Assembly: GCA_017430945.1 (NCBI GenBank)
Contig: JAFRMB010000164.1
Coordinates: 1 to 11,619 of the forward strand
Source of the DNA: Clostridia bacterium
Lineage (GTDB): Bacteria; Bacillota_A; Clostridia; Christensenellales; Aristaeellaceae
Direction of reading: 5' to 3'
DNA length: 11,619 nucleotides
Below, in pieces: positions 1 to 6,463 of the stretch. Position 1 is the stretch's first letter. Each line of letters begins with the position of its first letter. The translations under genes were made by a program, and so were the position numbers. A model generated the notes under the pieces. That model did not search any database, was not told the DNA's origin, and saw nothing but the letters and a program-made list of their open reading frames with translations.

Positions 1-42
1 GCTGCCGATGTAGCCGGCGCCGCCGGTGACCAGTACGTTCAT
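1..42 (-). CDS. galE: UDP-glucose 4-epimerase-like NAD-dependent epimerase, N-terminal 14 codons only
   Basis: Only the first 14 codons, reading MNVLVTGGAGYIGS leftward from the ATG at 42, are inside the window; the rest lies beyond the left edge. The peptide is the beta1-loop-alpha1 start of an extended short-chain dehydrogenase/reductase, with the TGGAGYIG form of the NAD-binding GxxGxxG loop. That form is typical of UDP-glucose 4-epimerase, which interconverts UDP-glucose and UDP-galactose, but other sugar-nucleotide epimerases and dehydratases share it, so the exact substrate cannot be settled. A GGGAGG ribosome site (complement of about 52-57) lies about 9 bases before the ATG, and a near-consensus promoter precedes it. 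The gene is divergent from the deacylase at 203. Confidence 0.8.
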   Translation of the reverse strand, partial: MNVLVTGGAGYIGS

Positions 43-72
43 AGGCGTATCCTCCCTGTTTTTCTGCAAAAG

Positions 73-101
73 AGTATACCAGCGCTTAAAAGTGGTGTCA
101 A
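73..101 (-). promoter_or_regulatory. Sigma-A promoter of the epimerase gene
   Basis: On the minus strand TTGACA (101-96) is followed after exactly 17 bases by TATACT (78-73). The -35 box is perfect and the -10 box has one mismatch. Transcription would start near 66-68, giving a leader of about 25 bases that contains the GGGAGG ribosome site. This is one of the two strongest promoters in the window, with that of the exoribonuclease gene. Confidence 0.85.
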
Positions 102-143
102 GAAAAGATATGGGTACGCAACGCGCCCGCATGCCCGCGGCGC

Positions 144-172
144 TTGCGGAATTTACACGCCGATGGTACCCT
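144..172 (+). promoter_or_regulatory. Weak candidate promoter for the YbaK-type deacylase
   Basis: TTGCGG (144-149), 17 bases, then TACCCT (167-172) preceded by TGG, which could act as an extended -10. The match is modest and is called mainly because the gene at 203 needs a promoter in this short divergent gap. Confidence 0.3.
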
Positions 173-202
173 GACGGTATCACCGGTACGGGAGGGATGC
201 GC

Positions 203-676
203 ATGGCCATCGAGCGCGCGCGAGAGTATCTGAGACCGTTTGGCATGGCGGACCGCATTTTGGAATTCGAGGTCTCCAGCGCGACCGTCGAGCTGGCGGC
301 GCAGGCGGCCGGGGTGATCCCGGCGCGCATCGCCAAGTCGCTGTCCTTCATGACGCCGGACGGGCCCATCCTGGTCGTCACGGCGGGCGACATGAAGATC
401 GACAACCCGAAGTACAAGGCGCAGTTCCACACCAAGGCGAAGATGCTGGGCCACGACGAGGTGGAGGCGCTGATCGGCCACGGCGTGGGCGGCGTGTGCC
501 CCTTCGGCGTCCGGCCCGGCGTGCGCACGTATCTGGACGTATCCATGAAGCGGTTCGACACCGTGTTCCCCGCCTGCGGCAGCGCCAACAGCGCCATCGA
601 GCTCAGCTGTGACGCGCTCGAGCGCCTGGCGGAGAACTGCCTGGGCTGGGTCGACGTGTGCAGGCCCATGTCGTGA
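203..676 (+). CDS. YbaK/ProX-family aminoacyl-tRNA deacylase
   Basis: 157 residues, the usual length for free-standing YbaK/EbsC/ProX proteins, which hydrolyse mischarged aminoacyl-tRNAs in trans (for example Cys-tRNA-Pro or Ala-tRNA-Pro). Family landmarks are visible: the IAKSL segment with the conserved substrate-contacting lysine (K45), a hydrophobic strand ending in VVTAGD, the glycine-rich GGVCPFGV loop near residues 94-101, and the GSANSAIEL segment near the C-terminus. The ATG at 203 is preferred over the ATG at 197 because GGAGGG (191-196) abuts 197 but lies six bases before 203. Tens of in-frame codons upstream are open but have no ribosome site and no family similarity. Which tRNA it edits cannot be read from sequence. 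It looks monocistronic and ends at the hairpin at 698-741. Confidence 0.85.
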   Translation: MAIERAREYLRPFGMADRILEFEVSSATVELAAQAAGVIPARIAKSLSFMTPDGPILVVTAGDMKIDNPKYKAQFHTKAKMLGHDEVEALIGHGVGGVCPFGVRPGVRTYLDVSMKRFDTVFPACGSANSAIELSCDALERLAENCLGWVDVCRPMS

Positions 677-697
677 GACGCTTTCCCGAAACGAACG

Positions 698-741
698 AAG
701 CGTTCCCCGGCGCCGCATGAGCGGCACCGGGGAACGCTTTT
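698..741 (+). terminator. Intrinsic terminator between convergent genes
   Basis: An 18-pair stem with one internal mismatch (C711/A726): AAGCGTTCCCCGG and GCCGC pair with their complements around an ATGA loop (717-720), followed by TTTT at 738-741. It sits 21 bases after the deacylase stop and 16 bases from the stop of the leftward exoribonuclease gene. The rightward T-run is short and the leftward side (CTTCGTTCGTTT) is weaker, so it may serve both directions unequally. Confidence 0.8.
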
Positions 742-756
742 GTGATCGGGCGGCGG

Positions 757-1725
757 TCAGGCGTCCCGGTCTCCGGCCGCGGGCGCGCCTTTGCGGCGGT
801 AGAGCTTCCGGTCCAGCGACCAGATGCGGTCGGTGAAGCCGCCCGCCGGGGCGTTCTTAAGCTCCCTTTCCATTTCGAACATGCGGGCATCCAGCAGGTC
901 GAGCACGTGCAGGGCCTCCGCCTCCGGGAACATCGGCGGCTTGGGGCTGCCGTATTCCGGCAGATCGTGGTGCGAGAGCACCATGTGCTCCAGCATCATC
1001 AAAAGCTCCGGATCCACCTTCAGCGCCTTGCCGCAGCGGTCCAGCTCCGCCACGCCCTTCACGAGGTGGCCGATCAGCATGCCCTCGGCCGTGTAGTCGG
1101 ACACGATGCCGATCGCGTCCGCGTCCATCTCGGAGATCTTGCACAGATCGTGCAGGATGACGCCGGCGGCCAGAAGATCCGCGTCCAGCATGGGATAGAT
1201 CTCACAGATGGCGGCGGCGGCGCGCAGCATGGTGGAGGTGTGGTGCAGAAGCCCCGACCGCTCCGCGTGATGGAGCTTCGAGGCCGCCGGATAATAGCTC
1301 AGCTTTTCGCCGCATTCCTCCAGGCGCATCAGCACCAGCGCCTTCAGGTCGTGATCGGCGAACGCGTCCACGCGGTTCAGGATCTCGTCCAGCATGTCGC
1401 CGGCGGGGCGGGGCGCGCAGGGCGCCAGCGCGCCCATGTCCACATCGTCCGCCTCGGTGGTCGGCCGCTGCTTGTCCACCCGCAGCTGCGGCCGCCCGTT
1501 GTACTCCAGCATCATGCCCCGCAGCCGGATCACCCGCCCCGCGGGCGGCGCGGCGGTCTGGCCGTCCCACATCTTGGCGTTGACCTCGCCGGAGATGTCG
1601 CACAGCGTGAGATCCAGATATTTGCTGCCGTTCGTGCTGGTCCGCTGAGTGGCCTGCCGCACGAGCAAATAGCCGTCGAACACCTGGCCCTTGATCATTT
1701 CTGCCAGCCGGGGCTGCTCTTTCAT
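757..1725 (-). CDS. yhaM: YhaM-like 3'-5' exoribonuclease (OB-fold plus HD domain)
   Basis: 322 residues, close to Bacillus YhaM (about 314). An N-terminal OB-fold nucleic-acid-binding domain (about residues 10-95, including KYLDLTLCDISGEVNAKMW) is followed by an HD-superfamily metal-dependent phosphohydrolase domain (about 150-300). Visible HD landmarks are the H161-H162 pair, H192-D193 in ILHDLCK, and H252-H253-D254 in SHHDLPEYGSP. This order and the SPKPPMFPEAEALHVLDLLDARM tail pattern fit YhaM/CBF1 enzymes, which degrade RNA and single-stranded DNA from the 3' end in the cytoplasm of Bacillota. The start at 1725 has AGGAG (1739-1735) nine bases upstream; further upstream the open frame runs through the promoter. 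The gene has its own promoter at 1763-1791 and is monocistronic. Confidence 0.88.
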   Translation of the reverse strand: MKEQPRLAEMIKGQVFDGYLLVRQATQRTSTNGSKYLDLTLCDISGEVNAKMWDGQTAAPPAGRVIRLRGMMLEYNGRPQLRVDKQRPTTEADDVDMGALAPCAPRPAGDMLDEILNRVDAFADHDLKALVLMRLEECGEKLSYYPAASKLHHAERSGLLHHTSTMLRAAAAICEIYPMLDADLLAAGVILHDLCKISEMDADAIGIVSDYTAEGMLIGHLVKGVAELDRCGKALKVDPELLMMLEHMVLSHHDLPEYGSPKPPMFPEAEALHVLDLLDARMFEMERELKNAPAGGFTDRIWSLDRKLYRRKGAPAAGDRDA

Positions 1726-1762
1726 CGCCGATCGCTCCTGTTCCGTGGGATTTGCCACATCT

Positions 1763-1791
1763 ATGATAGACGCTTTGACGGCGGCTGTCAA
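1763..1791 (-). promoter_or_regulatory. Promoter of the exoribonuclease gene, with a palindrome over the -35 box
   Basis: Minus strand TTGACA (1791-1786), 17 bases, TATCAT (1768-1763). The -35 box forms the left half of a 17-base near-palindrome, TTGACAGCCGCCGTCAA (1791-1775), in which only one position pair (A/C) fails to match around the central base. Such symmetry could be a repressor operator or chance in GC-rich DNA. Confidence 0.8.
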
Positions 1792-1835
1792 GCTGTTTTG
1801 GCGCCCTTCCCCGGCCCACTTTTTCGCGCCATGCC

Positions 1836-1864
1836 TTGCGCTTTGACCGCGCGTGCCGTATAAT
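1836..1864 (+). promoter_or_regulatory. Promoter of the four-gene TIR/RyR cassette
   Basis: TTGCGC (1836-1841), 17 bases, then a perfect TATAAT (1859-1864). The first codon of the cassette is 47 bases downstream. No equally good promoter was seen before the second, third or fourth gene, so this one probably drives 1912-6363. Confidence 0.75.
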
Positions 1865-1911
1865 GAAGGCATCCGGATCCACCCCATCCATCGCCCGACG
1901 GAGGAACAGCC

Positions 1912-2580
1912 ATGCCCGACGATCGCCTGACCCCGGCCGCTCTGAAGGAGCATCTGCGCAAGCACCTGGCGCTGTACATCGTGTGCGTCGCCCTGGCGCT
2001 CATGCTGTCGAACCTGCTCTGGACCGTCACCGAGCCCCGCATCCCGAGCGATCAGACGGTGCTCATCTATCTGGTGGACCGCTTCTCCGATCCGGACGCG
2101 CTGCAGGACGTGGCGGACGACATGCTCGCGCGCGCGGGCGACGACCGGCTGCGCAGCGTATCCTTCCAGTCCGTCCAGTATTCGGACGACGCGCGCGACT
2201 ACACCGGCCGCATCCTGCTGCTGACCCGGCTCAGCACGGGCGAGGCGGACGCGTTCCTCGCCAGCGCGCCGGGCATGCAGGCGCTGGCCGAGATGGGCGC
2301 GCTGCAGCCGCTGGATGCGTACCTCGCGGAGGGCTGGCTCGGCCGCTTCGACCTCGAGCCCTTCCGGACGGTGATCGGCGAGGGCGGCGCCGAGCAGACT
2401 GCGGGCCTTCGGCTAGACAGCGTCGGCGCGCTCAGGGACATGGGCGCGTTCTTCAACGAGGGGGCCTGCCTGGCGCTTTCCGCCCACAGCGACAACCCCG
2501 AGGCGACCCGGCAGGCACTGGAGGTCATGCTGGAGGACCTGACGGGCACAAGCGGAAGGGAGGCGGCGCGCGATGATTGA
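1912..2580 (+). CDS. Single-pass membrane protein of unknown family, first gene of the TIR/RyR cassette
   Basis: 222 residues. A short N-terminal stretch with several basic residues (H14, R16, K17, H18) precedes one hydrophobic helix at about 19-40; the remaining 180 residues are soluble and, by the positive-inside rule, probably outside the membrane. The ectodomain begins with a predicted strand (TVLIYLVDRFSD). It contains a segment around residues 105-145 with the flavour of an extracellular solute-binding protein lobe (GMQALAEMGALQPLDAYLAEG resembles the 'leader - Gly - Leu - Pro-Leu-Asp' linkers there), but it is too short to be a whole binding protein. I do not recognise a named family. 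The start at 1912 has GGAGGA (1900-1905) six to seven bases upstream. Its stop lies inside the next gene (ATGATTGA), which implies translational coupling. Confidence 0.75.
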   Translation: MPDDRLTPAALKEHLRKHLALYIVCVALALMLSNLLWTVTEPRIPSDQTVLIYLVDRFSDPDALQDVADDMLARAGDDRLRSVSFQSVQYSDDARDYTGRILLLTRLSTGEADAFLASAPGMQALAEMGALQPLDAYLAEGWLGRFDLEPFRTVIGEGGAEQTAGLRLDSVGALRDMGAFFNEGACLALSAHSDNPEATRQALEVMLEDLTGTSGREAARDD

Positions 2581-3046
2581 GCAGCGCGTGGAGAATCGGC
2601 GCCTGAACAGCTGGCGCGGCGCGGCGGTGGTGCTGGCTTCGATGCTCGCGGTGGTGCTGGCTTCGAGCCTCTTCGGATGGCTTGAGCGCTGGATCGGCCG
2701 CGCGGCGTCCATACTGTTCATCGCCTTCGGCTTCGGCGTCGCCTGCTTTCTGATGAACAGGTATGTGCTGGCCTACATCTACACCTACGACGGCGCATGC
2801 CTGCGCGTATACCGCGCCTACGGGCGGCTGCGGCGGCCGATGCTGGAGCTGTGGACGGGCAACGTGCGCGCCGCGGGCAGCCCGGAGTCCATCAAAAAGC
2901 GCTTCCCCGGCGCCCGGATGCAGCGCGCCACGCGGCCGGGCTGCCCCATCGAGCCTCTGGCCCTGGCCCACAACGACGCGGGCCGCACCGCCATACTGCT
3001 CATACAGCCGAACGATCAGCTGCGCGCCGCGCTCAGCCGCAAGTGA
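2573..3046 (+). CDS. Two-helix membrane protein of unknown family, possibly with a PH-like domain
   Basis: 157 residues. Hydrophobic helices lie at about 17-35 and 42-66, followed by a cytoplasmic-looking tail of about 90 residues rich in Arg. The tail alternates short strands (YIYTYDGACLRVYRAYG, LELWTGNVRAA, AILLIQPNDQLRAAL) in a way reminiscent of bacterial PH-like domains that follow membrane helices, but no diagnostic motif is visible, so this is only a suggestion. GGGAGG (about 2558-2563) lies nine bases before the ATG. The start overlaps the previous gene by eight bases. The first helix is built on a tandem duplication (see the repeat at 2624-2666). The next gene follows after 52 bases with no visible terminator. 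Confidence 0.72.
   Translation: MIEQRVENRRLNSWRGAAVVLASMLAVVLASSLFGWLERWIGRAASILFIAFGFGVACFLMNRYVLAYIYTYDGACLRVYRAYGRLRRPMLELWTGNVRAAGSPESIKKRFPGARMQRATRPGCPIEPLALAHNDAGRTAILLIQPNDQLRAALSRK
2624..2666 (+). repeat. Two 19-base perfect direct repeats, 24-base period, inside a membrane helix
   Basis: GCGGTGGTGCTGGCTTCGA occurs at 2624-2642 and again at 2648-2666. The 24-base period keeps frame and encodes AVVLAS-ML then AVVLAS-SL, so eight residues of the first transmembrane helix are duplicated. Identity at every third codon position suggests a recent duplication. Confidence 0.9.
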
Positions 3047-3098
3047 TGCGCGCCGCGGCATCTGACGAACGGATCGACCACACCCAGGAGATCAGCTT

Positions 3099-4967
3099 AT
3101 GGAACAGACGATCCCGATGATCGCGCTGCTGGCAGCCGGGTTCCTTGCCATGGCGCTGAGCCTCACCCTCGAAAGCTCGAAGCGGAACGACATCATGCGC
3201 GGCGCGGCCGTCGCCACCGGCGTCATCGGCACGGTGCTGTACGGCTACGGCTACGCCTGGTGCCACGGCCTGAACGCCGTGTCGCTGCTGCGCGCGCTGC
3301 TGGCGCTCTGCCGCATGTTCGCCGGCGGCAGCGACCTGTCGGCCATACAGAGCGCGCCCCTGTTCCAGCACACCTGGGTGATGGTGGTGTTCTGGATCGG
3401 GCACTTCCTCGGGTTCTACGTCATGGCCAGCGCCGTGGTCGCCACGCTGGGCGACTGGCTGCTCAGGCGCATCCGCGTCACCCGGCTGCGCCGCGGGCCG
3501 CTGCTTCTGGTGTACGGCGTCAACGCCAACGCCGTCGCCTACGCCCGCCGCATGGCGTCGGACAAGGGCTTCAGCGTGCTGTTCGTGGATCCCGACGGCA
3601 CCTCGGGCTTCGACAGCACTGTCAAGGCCTTCGGCGGCGTCATCGAAAAGGGCAGCGCGGCGCTGTCGCCCTCGGCGCGCTTCCTGAAGCAGATCAACCT
3701 TTCGCCGGGGGACCGCCGCATGGTGCTGGCGGCGCTCCACGCGGACGGACAGAAGAACCTGGATTACAGCATAGCGATGACGCTGGCGCTGGAGGCGGCG
3801 AACATCGCGCCTGAGCAGACCGCGCTGCTGATCGCCGGCGTCGGCGAGCCCTCCGACGCGCTCAAGCCGCCGGACGGCCGCTTCGGCAGTGTCGCCGCCT
3901 TCGACGACTACGCGCTGACCGCGCGGCTGATCGTCCAAGCCTGCCCGCCCTGTGACATGATCGGCTTTGACGGCCGCGGCAGCGCGACCGAGGACTTCCG
4001 CGCGGTCATCGTCGGCTTCGGCCGGATGGGCCGGGCCGTGCTGTCTCAGCTGTTCGTGAACGGCCAGTTCCACGGCAGCCGATTCCGCGCGGACGTGTTC
4101 GACCCCGCGCCGCAGAACGGCTATCTGCACGGCCGGGCGATCGCGCAGGAATACGACATACGCTTCCACACCGAGGACGCAGCGGCCGACGGCTTCTACG
4201 CGTTCCTGGAGCAGGCGGGCGAAGGCATCCGCTGCATCGCGCTGTGCTCGGGCAGCCGGCAGAAGAACCTGGAGATCGCGTCGGACCTTCAGAACTGGTT
4301 CCGCGCCTGCGACCGGCCGCCCGTGATCATTCAGGCCGCCCGCGACGGCTTCGTCGTAACGGGCCCCGACCGGCGCACAATGCGCAGCGGCGACATCTAC
4401 GAGAGCACGCTGCTGGACATCGACCGCATGGACGCGATGGCGCGCGAGGTCAACAACACCTACGTCTCCGGCGGCGGCAGCTCCGCGCAGAACTGGGCGC
4501 AGTGCGACTACGAAAGCCGCATGAGCAGCCGCGCCAGCGCCGATTTCTATCCCGCGCTGCTCAGGGCCGCCGGGCGGACCGAGGAACAGGTGCGCGCGGG
4601 CGACTGGCCGCCGGACCCCGATACGCTGGAGCGCCTGGCGCAGACAGAGCACCTGCGCTGGTGCGCCTATACGCTGCAGTCGGGCTACGCCCCCATGCCG
4701 GAGGACGTCTATCAGCAGCGGGAAGCCGAATACGCGCGCCTCAAGCCGCAGGGCAAGGCGGACGGCTACGCCATCCGGAAGGATCCGAAGCGGCGCCTGC
4801 ACGCGTGTCTGACGCCCTGGGAGGCGCTCGACGCGCTCTCCGCGCGGGAGAACGCCGCCACCGGCGGCAGCGTGGATTTCAAACAGCTTGACCGGGACAA
4901 CGTGCTGGCCGTCGGCAGGGTGCTCGCCGCGGCGAAGGCCGCGTCCGGAGGGGGACCGCATGCGTGA
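3099..4967 (+). CDS. Multi-pass membrane protein with two Rossmann (TrkA-N/RCK-like) domains and a C-terminal RyR domain
   Basis: 622 residues. The first 125 hold three clear hydrophobic helices (about 5-24, 35-54, 92-120) and a shorter one (about 61-75). Two nucleotide-binding folds follow. The first starts at residue 133 (GPLLLVYGVNANAVAYA, a variant glycine loop G140-V-N-A-N-A, with VDPDG at the end of strand two). The second starts at about 301 with a canonical loop G306-F-G-R-M-G311 and an acidic VFDP strand end. Residues about 505-605 match the ryanodine-receptor RyR repeat seen in bacteria: AQTEHLRW (H518, R520, W521), then HACLTPWEAL (H568, C570, P573, W574), then FKQLDRDNV. This layout resembles ion channels gated by cytosolic nucleotide-binding rings, but no K+ selectivity filter is visible, so channel activity is inference. 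AGGAG (3087-3091) lies seven bases before the ATG. The last eight bases overlap the TIR gene. Confidence 0.85.
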   Translation: MEQTIPMIALLAAGFLAMALSLTLESSKRNDIMRGAAVATGVIGTVLYGYGYAWCHGLNAVSLLRALLALCRMFAGGSDLSAIQSAPLFQHTWVMVVFWIGHFLGFYVMASAVVATLGDWLLRRIRVTRLRRGPLLLVYGVNANAVAYARRMASDKGFSVLFVDPDGTSGFDSTVKAFGGVIEKGSAALSPSARFLKQINLSPGDRRMVLAALHADGQKNLDYSIAMTLALEAANIAPEQTALLIAGVGEPSDALKPPDGRFGSVAAFDDYALTARLIVQACPPCDMIGFDGRGSATEDFRAVIVGFGRMGRAVLSQLFVNGQFHGSRFRADVFDPAPQNGYLHGRAIAQEYDIRFHTEDAAADGFYAFLEQAGEGIRCIALCSGSRQKNLEIASDLQNWFRACDRPPVIIQAARDGFVVTGPDRRTMRSGDIYESTLLDIDRMDAMAREVNNTYVSGGGSSAQNWAQCDYESRMSSRASADFYPALLRAAGRTEEQVRAGDWPPDPDTLERLAQTEHLRWCAYTLQSGYAPMPEDVYQQREAEYARLKPQGKADGYAIRKDPKRRLHACLTPWEALDALSARENAATGGSVDFKQLDRDNVLAVGRVLAAAKAASGGGPHA

Positions 4968-6363
4968 GTTTTCGTACGATGCGTTCATCAGCTATTGTCA
5001 CCGCGACCTGAAATGGGCCCGCTGGCTGCAGCGCAGGCTGGAGACCTTCCCCGTCCCCCGCCCCGCCGACGGATCGAAGCCCGCCCGGCGCAGGCTCCGC
5101 GTGTTCCGAGACCAGACCGATCTGAACGGGGTCGACCTGACGTCCGCGCTGCAGCAGGAGCTGCGCGCCTCGCGCGACCTGATCGTCATCTGCTCGCCCG
5201 AAAGCGCCGCGTCGCGCTGGGTCGAGGCGGAGATCGCCTATTTCAAGGGCCTCGATGAGCCCGGACAGGTCATCGCCTTCATCGTTTCCGGCGAGCCCGA
5301 CAGCGACGACCCGGCGCTGGAGTGCTACCCGCCCGCGCTGCGCAGCGCGGACGGACGCTACACGCTCGGCGCGAACGTGCGGGAGATCGGCCGTTCCAAG
5401 GCGTTTTTGAAGGTCGTCTCGCTGCTGATCGACGTGCGCTTCAACCGGCTGGTGGATCGCGAAAAGCAGCGCAGGCGGCGGACGGCGCTGGCCGTCACGG
5501 CCGGCGCGCTGATCATCGGCTCGGTCACGGGGGCGCTGGCCTGGCGAAACGCCGAGATCTCCCGCCGCAACCAGACGCTGTCCTTCGACATCTACGGCGC
5601 CGCCATCGTCTCGCTGGCCCAGAAGGAATCGCTCGAGCCGGCGGAGTTCGAATTCATCAGGACCTCGGCGGAGGCCGGAAACACGTACGCCGCCTTCCTG
5701 CTGGCCGACTGCTACAGCAAGGGCTGGGGCGTCGAGCGGGACGACGGCCTGGCGTTCGAATGGTACAGGCGCGCGGCCGAGGCGGGCGACGAGGTGGCGA
5801 TGGTCGGGCTGGCGAACTGCTACTACTACGGCATCGGCACCGAAAAGGATCTGGAGCGCGCGTATGCCTGGAACATGCGCGCGGCGGAGGCGGGCTCCGG
5901 GGCCGGCATGCTGAACGTGGGCATCAACTGCGAAGAGGGCTCCGGCACCGCGCAGGACCCCGACGCCGCCTTCGAATGGTACAAGCGATCGGCCGAAGCG
6001 GGGTACGACCTCGGCATGTACAACCTGGCGCGCTGCTACCGCGCCGGCATCGGCACTGAGCCCGACCCGCAGCAGGCGTTCGACTGGACGTGCCGCCTGG
6101 CGGACACAGGGAACGTCGAGGGGATGTACAACCTGGCGATGATGTACCAGTTCGGCTACGGCACCGAGGCGGACCCGGAGAAGGCCTATGCCTGGTACCG
6201 GAAGGCGGCGGAGTCCGGGGACGCGTCCGCCGAGTACATGACGGGCTGGTGCATCGAGAACCGCTTCGGCCTCACCGATCCCGCCCTGGAATGGTATGCC
6301 CGCGCGGCCGAAGCCGGCAACGCCGACGCGGCGGCCGCCGTCGAGCGGCTGAACGCGGGATGA
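4960..6363 (+). CDS. TIR - transmembrane - Sel1-repeat protein, predicted NADase effector
   Basis: 467 residues. An N-terminal TIR domain (about 4-160) opens with YDAFISYCHRD, contains VFRDQTDLNG (48-57), and has CSPESAASRWVEAEI, in which E91 (four after W87) is in the position of the SARM1-type catalytic glutamate. KQRRRRR (169-174) precedes one membrane helix at 175-195. From about 229 to the end run six to seven Sel1-like repeats of about 36 residues (AxxW/F-Y-R-AAEAG-x-MxxLAxCYxxGxGTExD), the last incomplete. TIR domains of this kind cleave NAD+ or make signalling nucleotides in bacterial immunity; Sel1 repeats are protein-binding solenoids. The start at 4960 follows GGAGGGGG by about six bases; an open extension upstream overlaps the partner gene and is not part of the fold. 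The gene is coupled to the RyR gene by an ATGCGTGA overlap. Confidence 0.9.
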   Translation: MREFSYDAFISYCHRDLKWARWLQRRLETFPVPRPADGSKPARRRLRVFRDQTDLNGVDLTSALQQELRASRDLIVICSPESAASRWVEAEIAYFKGLDEPGQVIAFIVSGEPDSDDPALECYPPALRSADGRYTLGANVREIGRSKAFLKVVSLLIDVRFNRLVDREKQRRRRTALAVTAGALIIGSVTGALAWRNAEISRRNQTLSFDIYGAAIVSLAQKESLEPAEFEFIRTSAEAGNTYAAFLLADCYSKGWGVERDDGLAFEWYRRAAEAGDEVAMVGLANCYYYGIGTEKDLERAYAWNMRAAEAGSGAGMLNVGINCEEGSGTAQDPDAAFEWYKRSAEAGYDLGMYNLARCYRAGIGTEPDPQQAFDWTCRLADTGNVEGMYNLAMMYQFGYGTEADPEKAYAWYRKAAESGDASAEYMTGWCIENRFGLTDPALEWYARAAEAGNADAAAAVERLNAG

Positions 6364-6395
6364 GCGGCGGGTTCTGATAAATTACATTCACGCTA

Positions 6396-6424
6396 TGGAA
6401 ATCCCGGGCGATGTGTGGTATAAT
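6396..6424 (+). promoter_or_regulatory. Extended -10 promoter of the peptidase/EF-P genes
   Basis: TGGTATAAT (6416-6424) is a perfect -10 box with the TGn extension; 17 bases upstream is a weak -35, TGGAAA (6396-6401). The promoter lies inside an open frame continuous with the peptidase, which rules out the upstream ATG at 6395 as the real start. Confidence 0.78.
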
Positions 6425-6463
6425 GATGCCGTTCACTATGCGGATCCTTTGGGAGGCAGGATT

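Noticed and set aside
742..1863. A 373-codon plus-strand open frame opposite the exoribonuclease gene.
   Set aside because: Gln/His/Arg-rich shadow frame with no ribosome site; the minus strand encodes a full OB-HD protein with its own promoter.
3099..4967. Assignment as a Trk/Ktr potassium-uptake TrkA subunit.
   Set aside because: It has its own membrane helices and an RyR domain, lacks a TrkA-C domain, and no TrkH/KtrB partner is adjacent.
3033..4988. A 651-codon open frame on the minus strand opposite the RyR gene.
   Set aside because: Composition is Arg/Ala/His/Val-rich without motifs, as expected of an antisense frame in GC-rich DNA; the plus-strand frame has clear domains, a ribosome site and a coupled neighbour.
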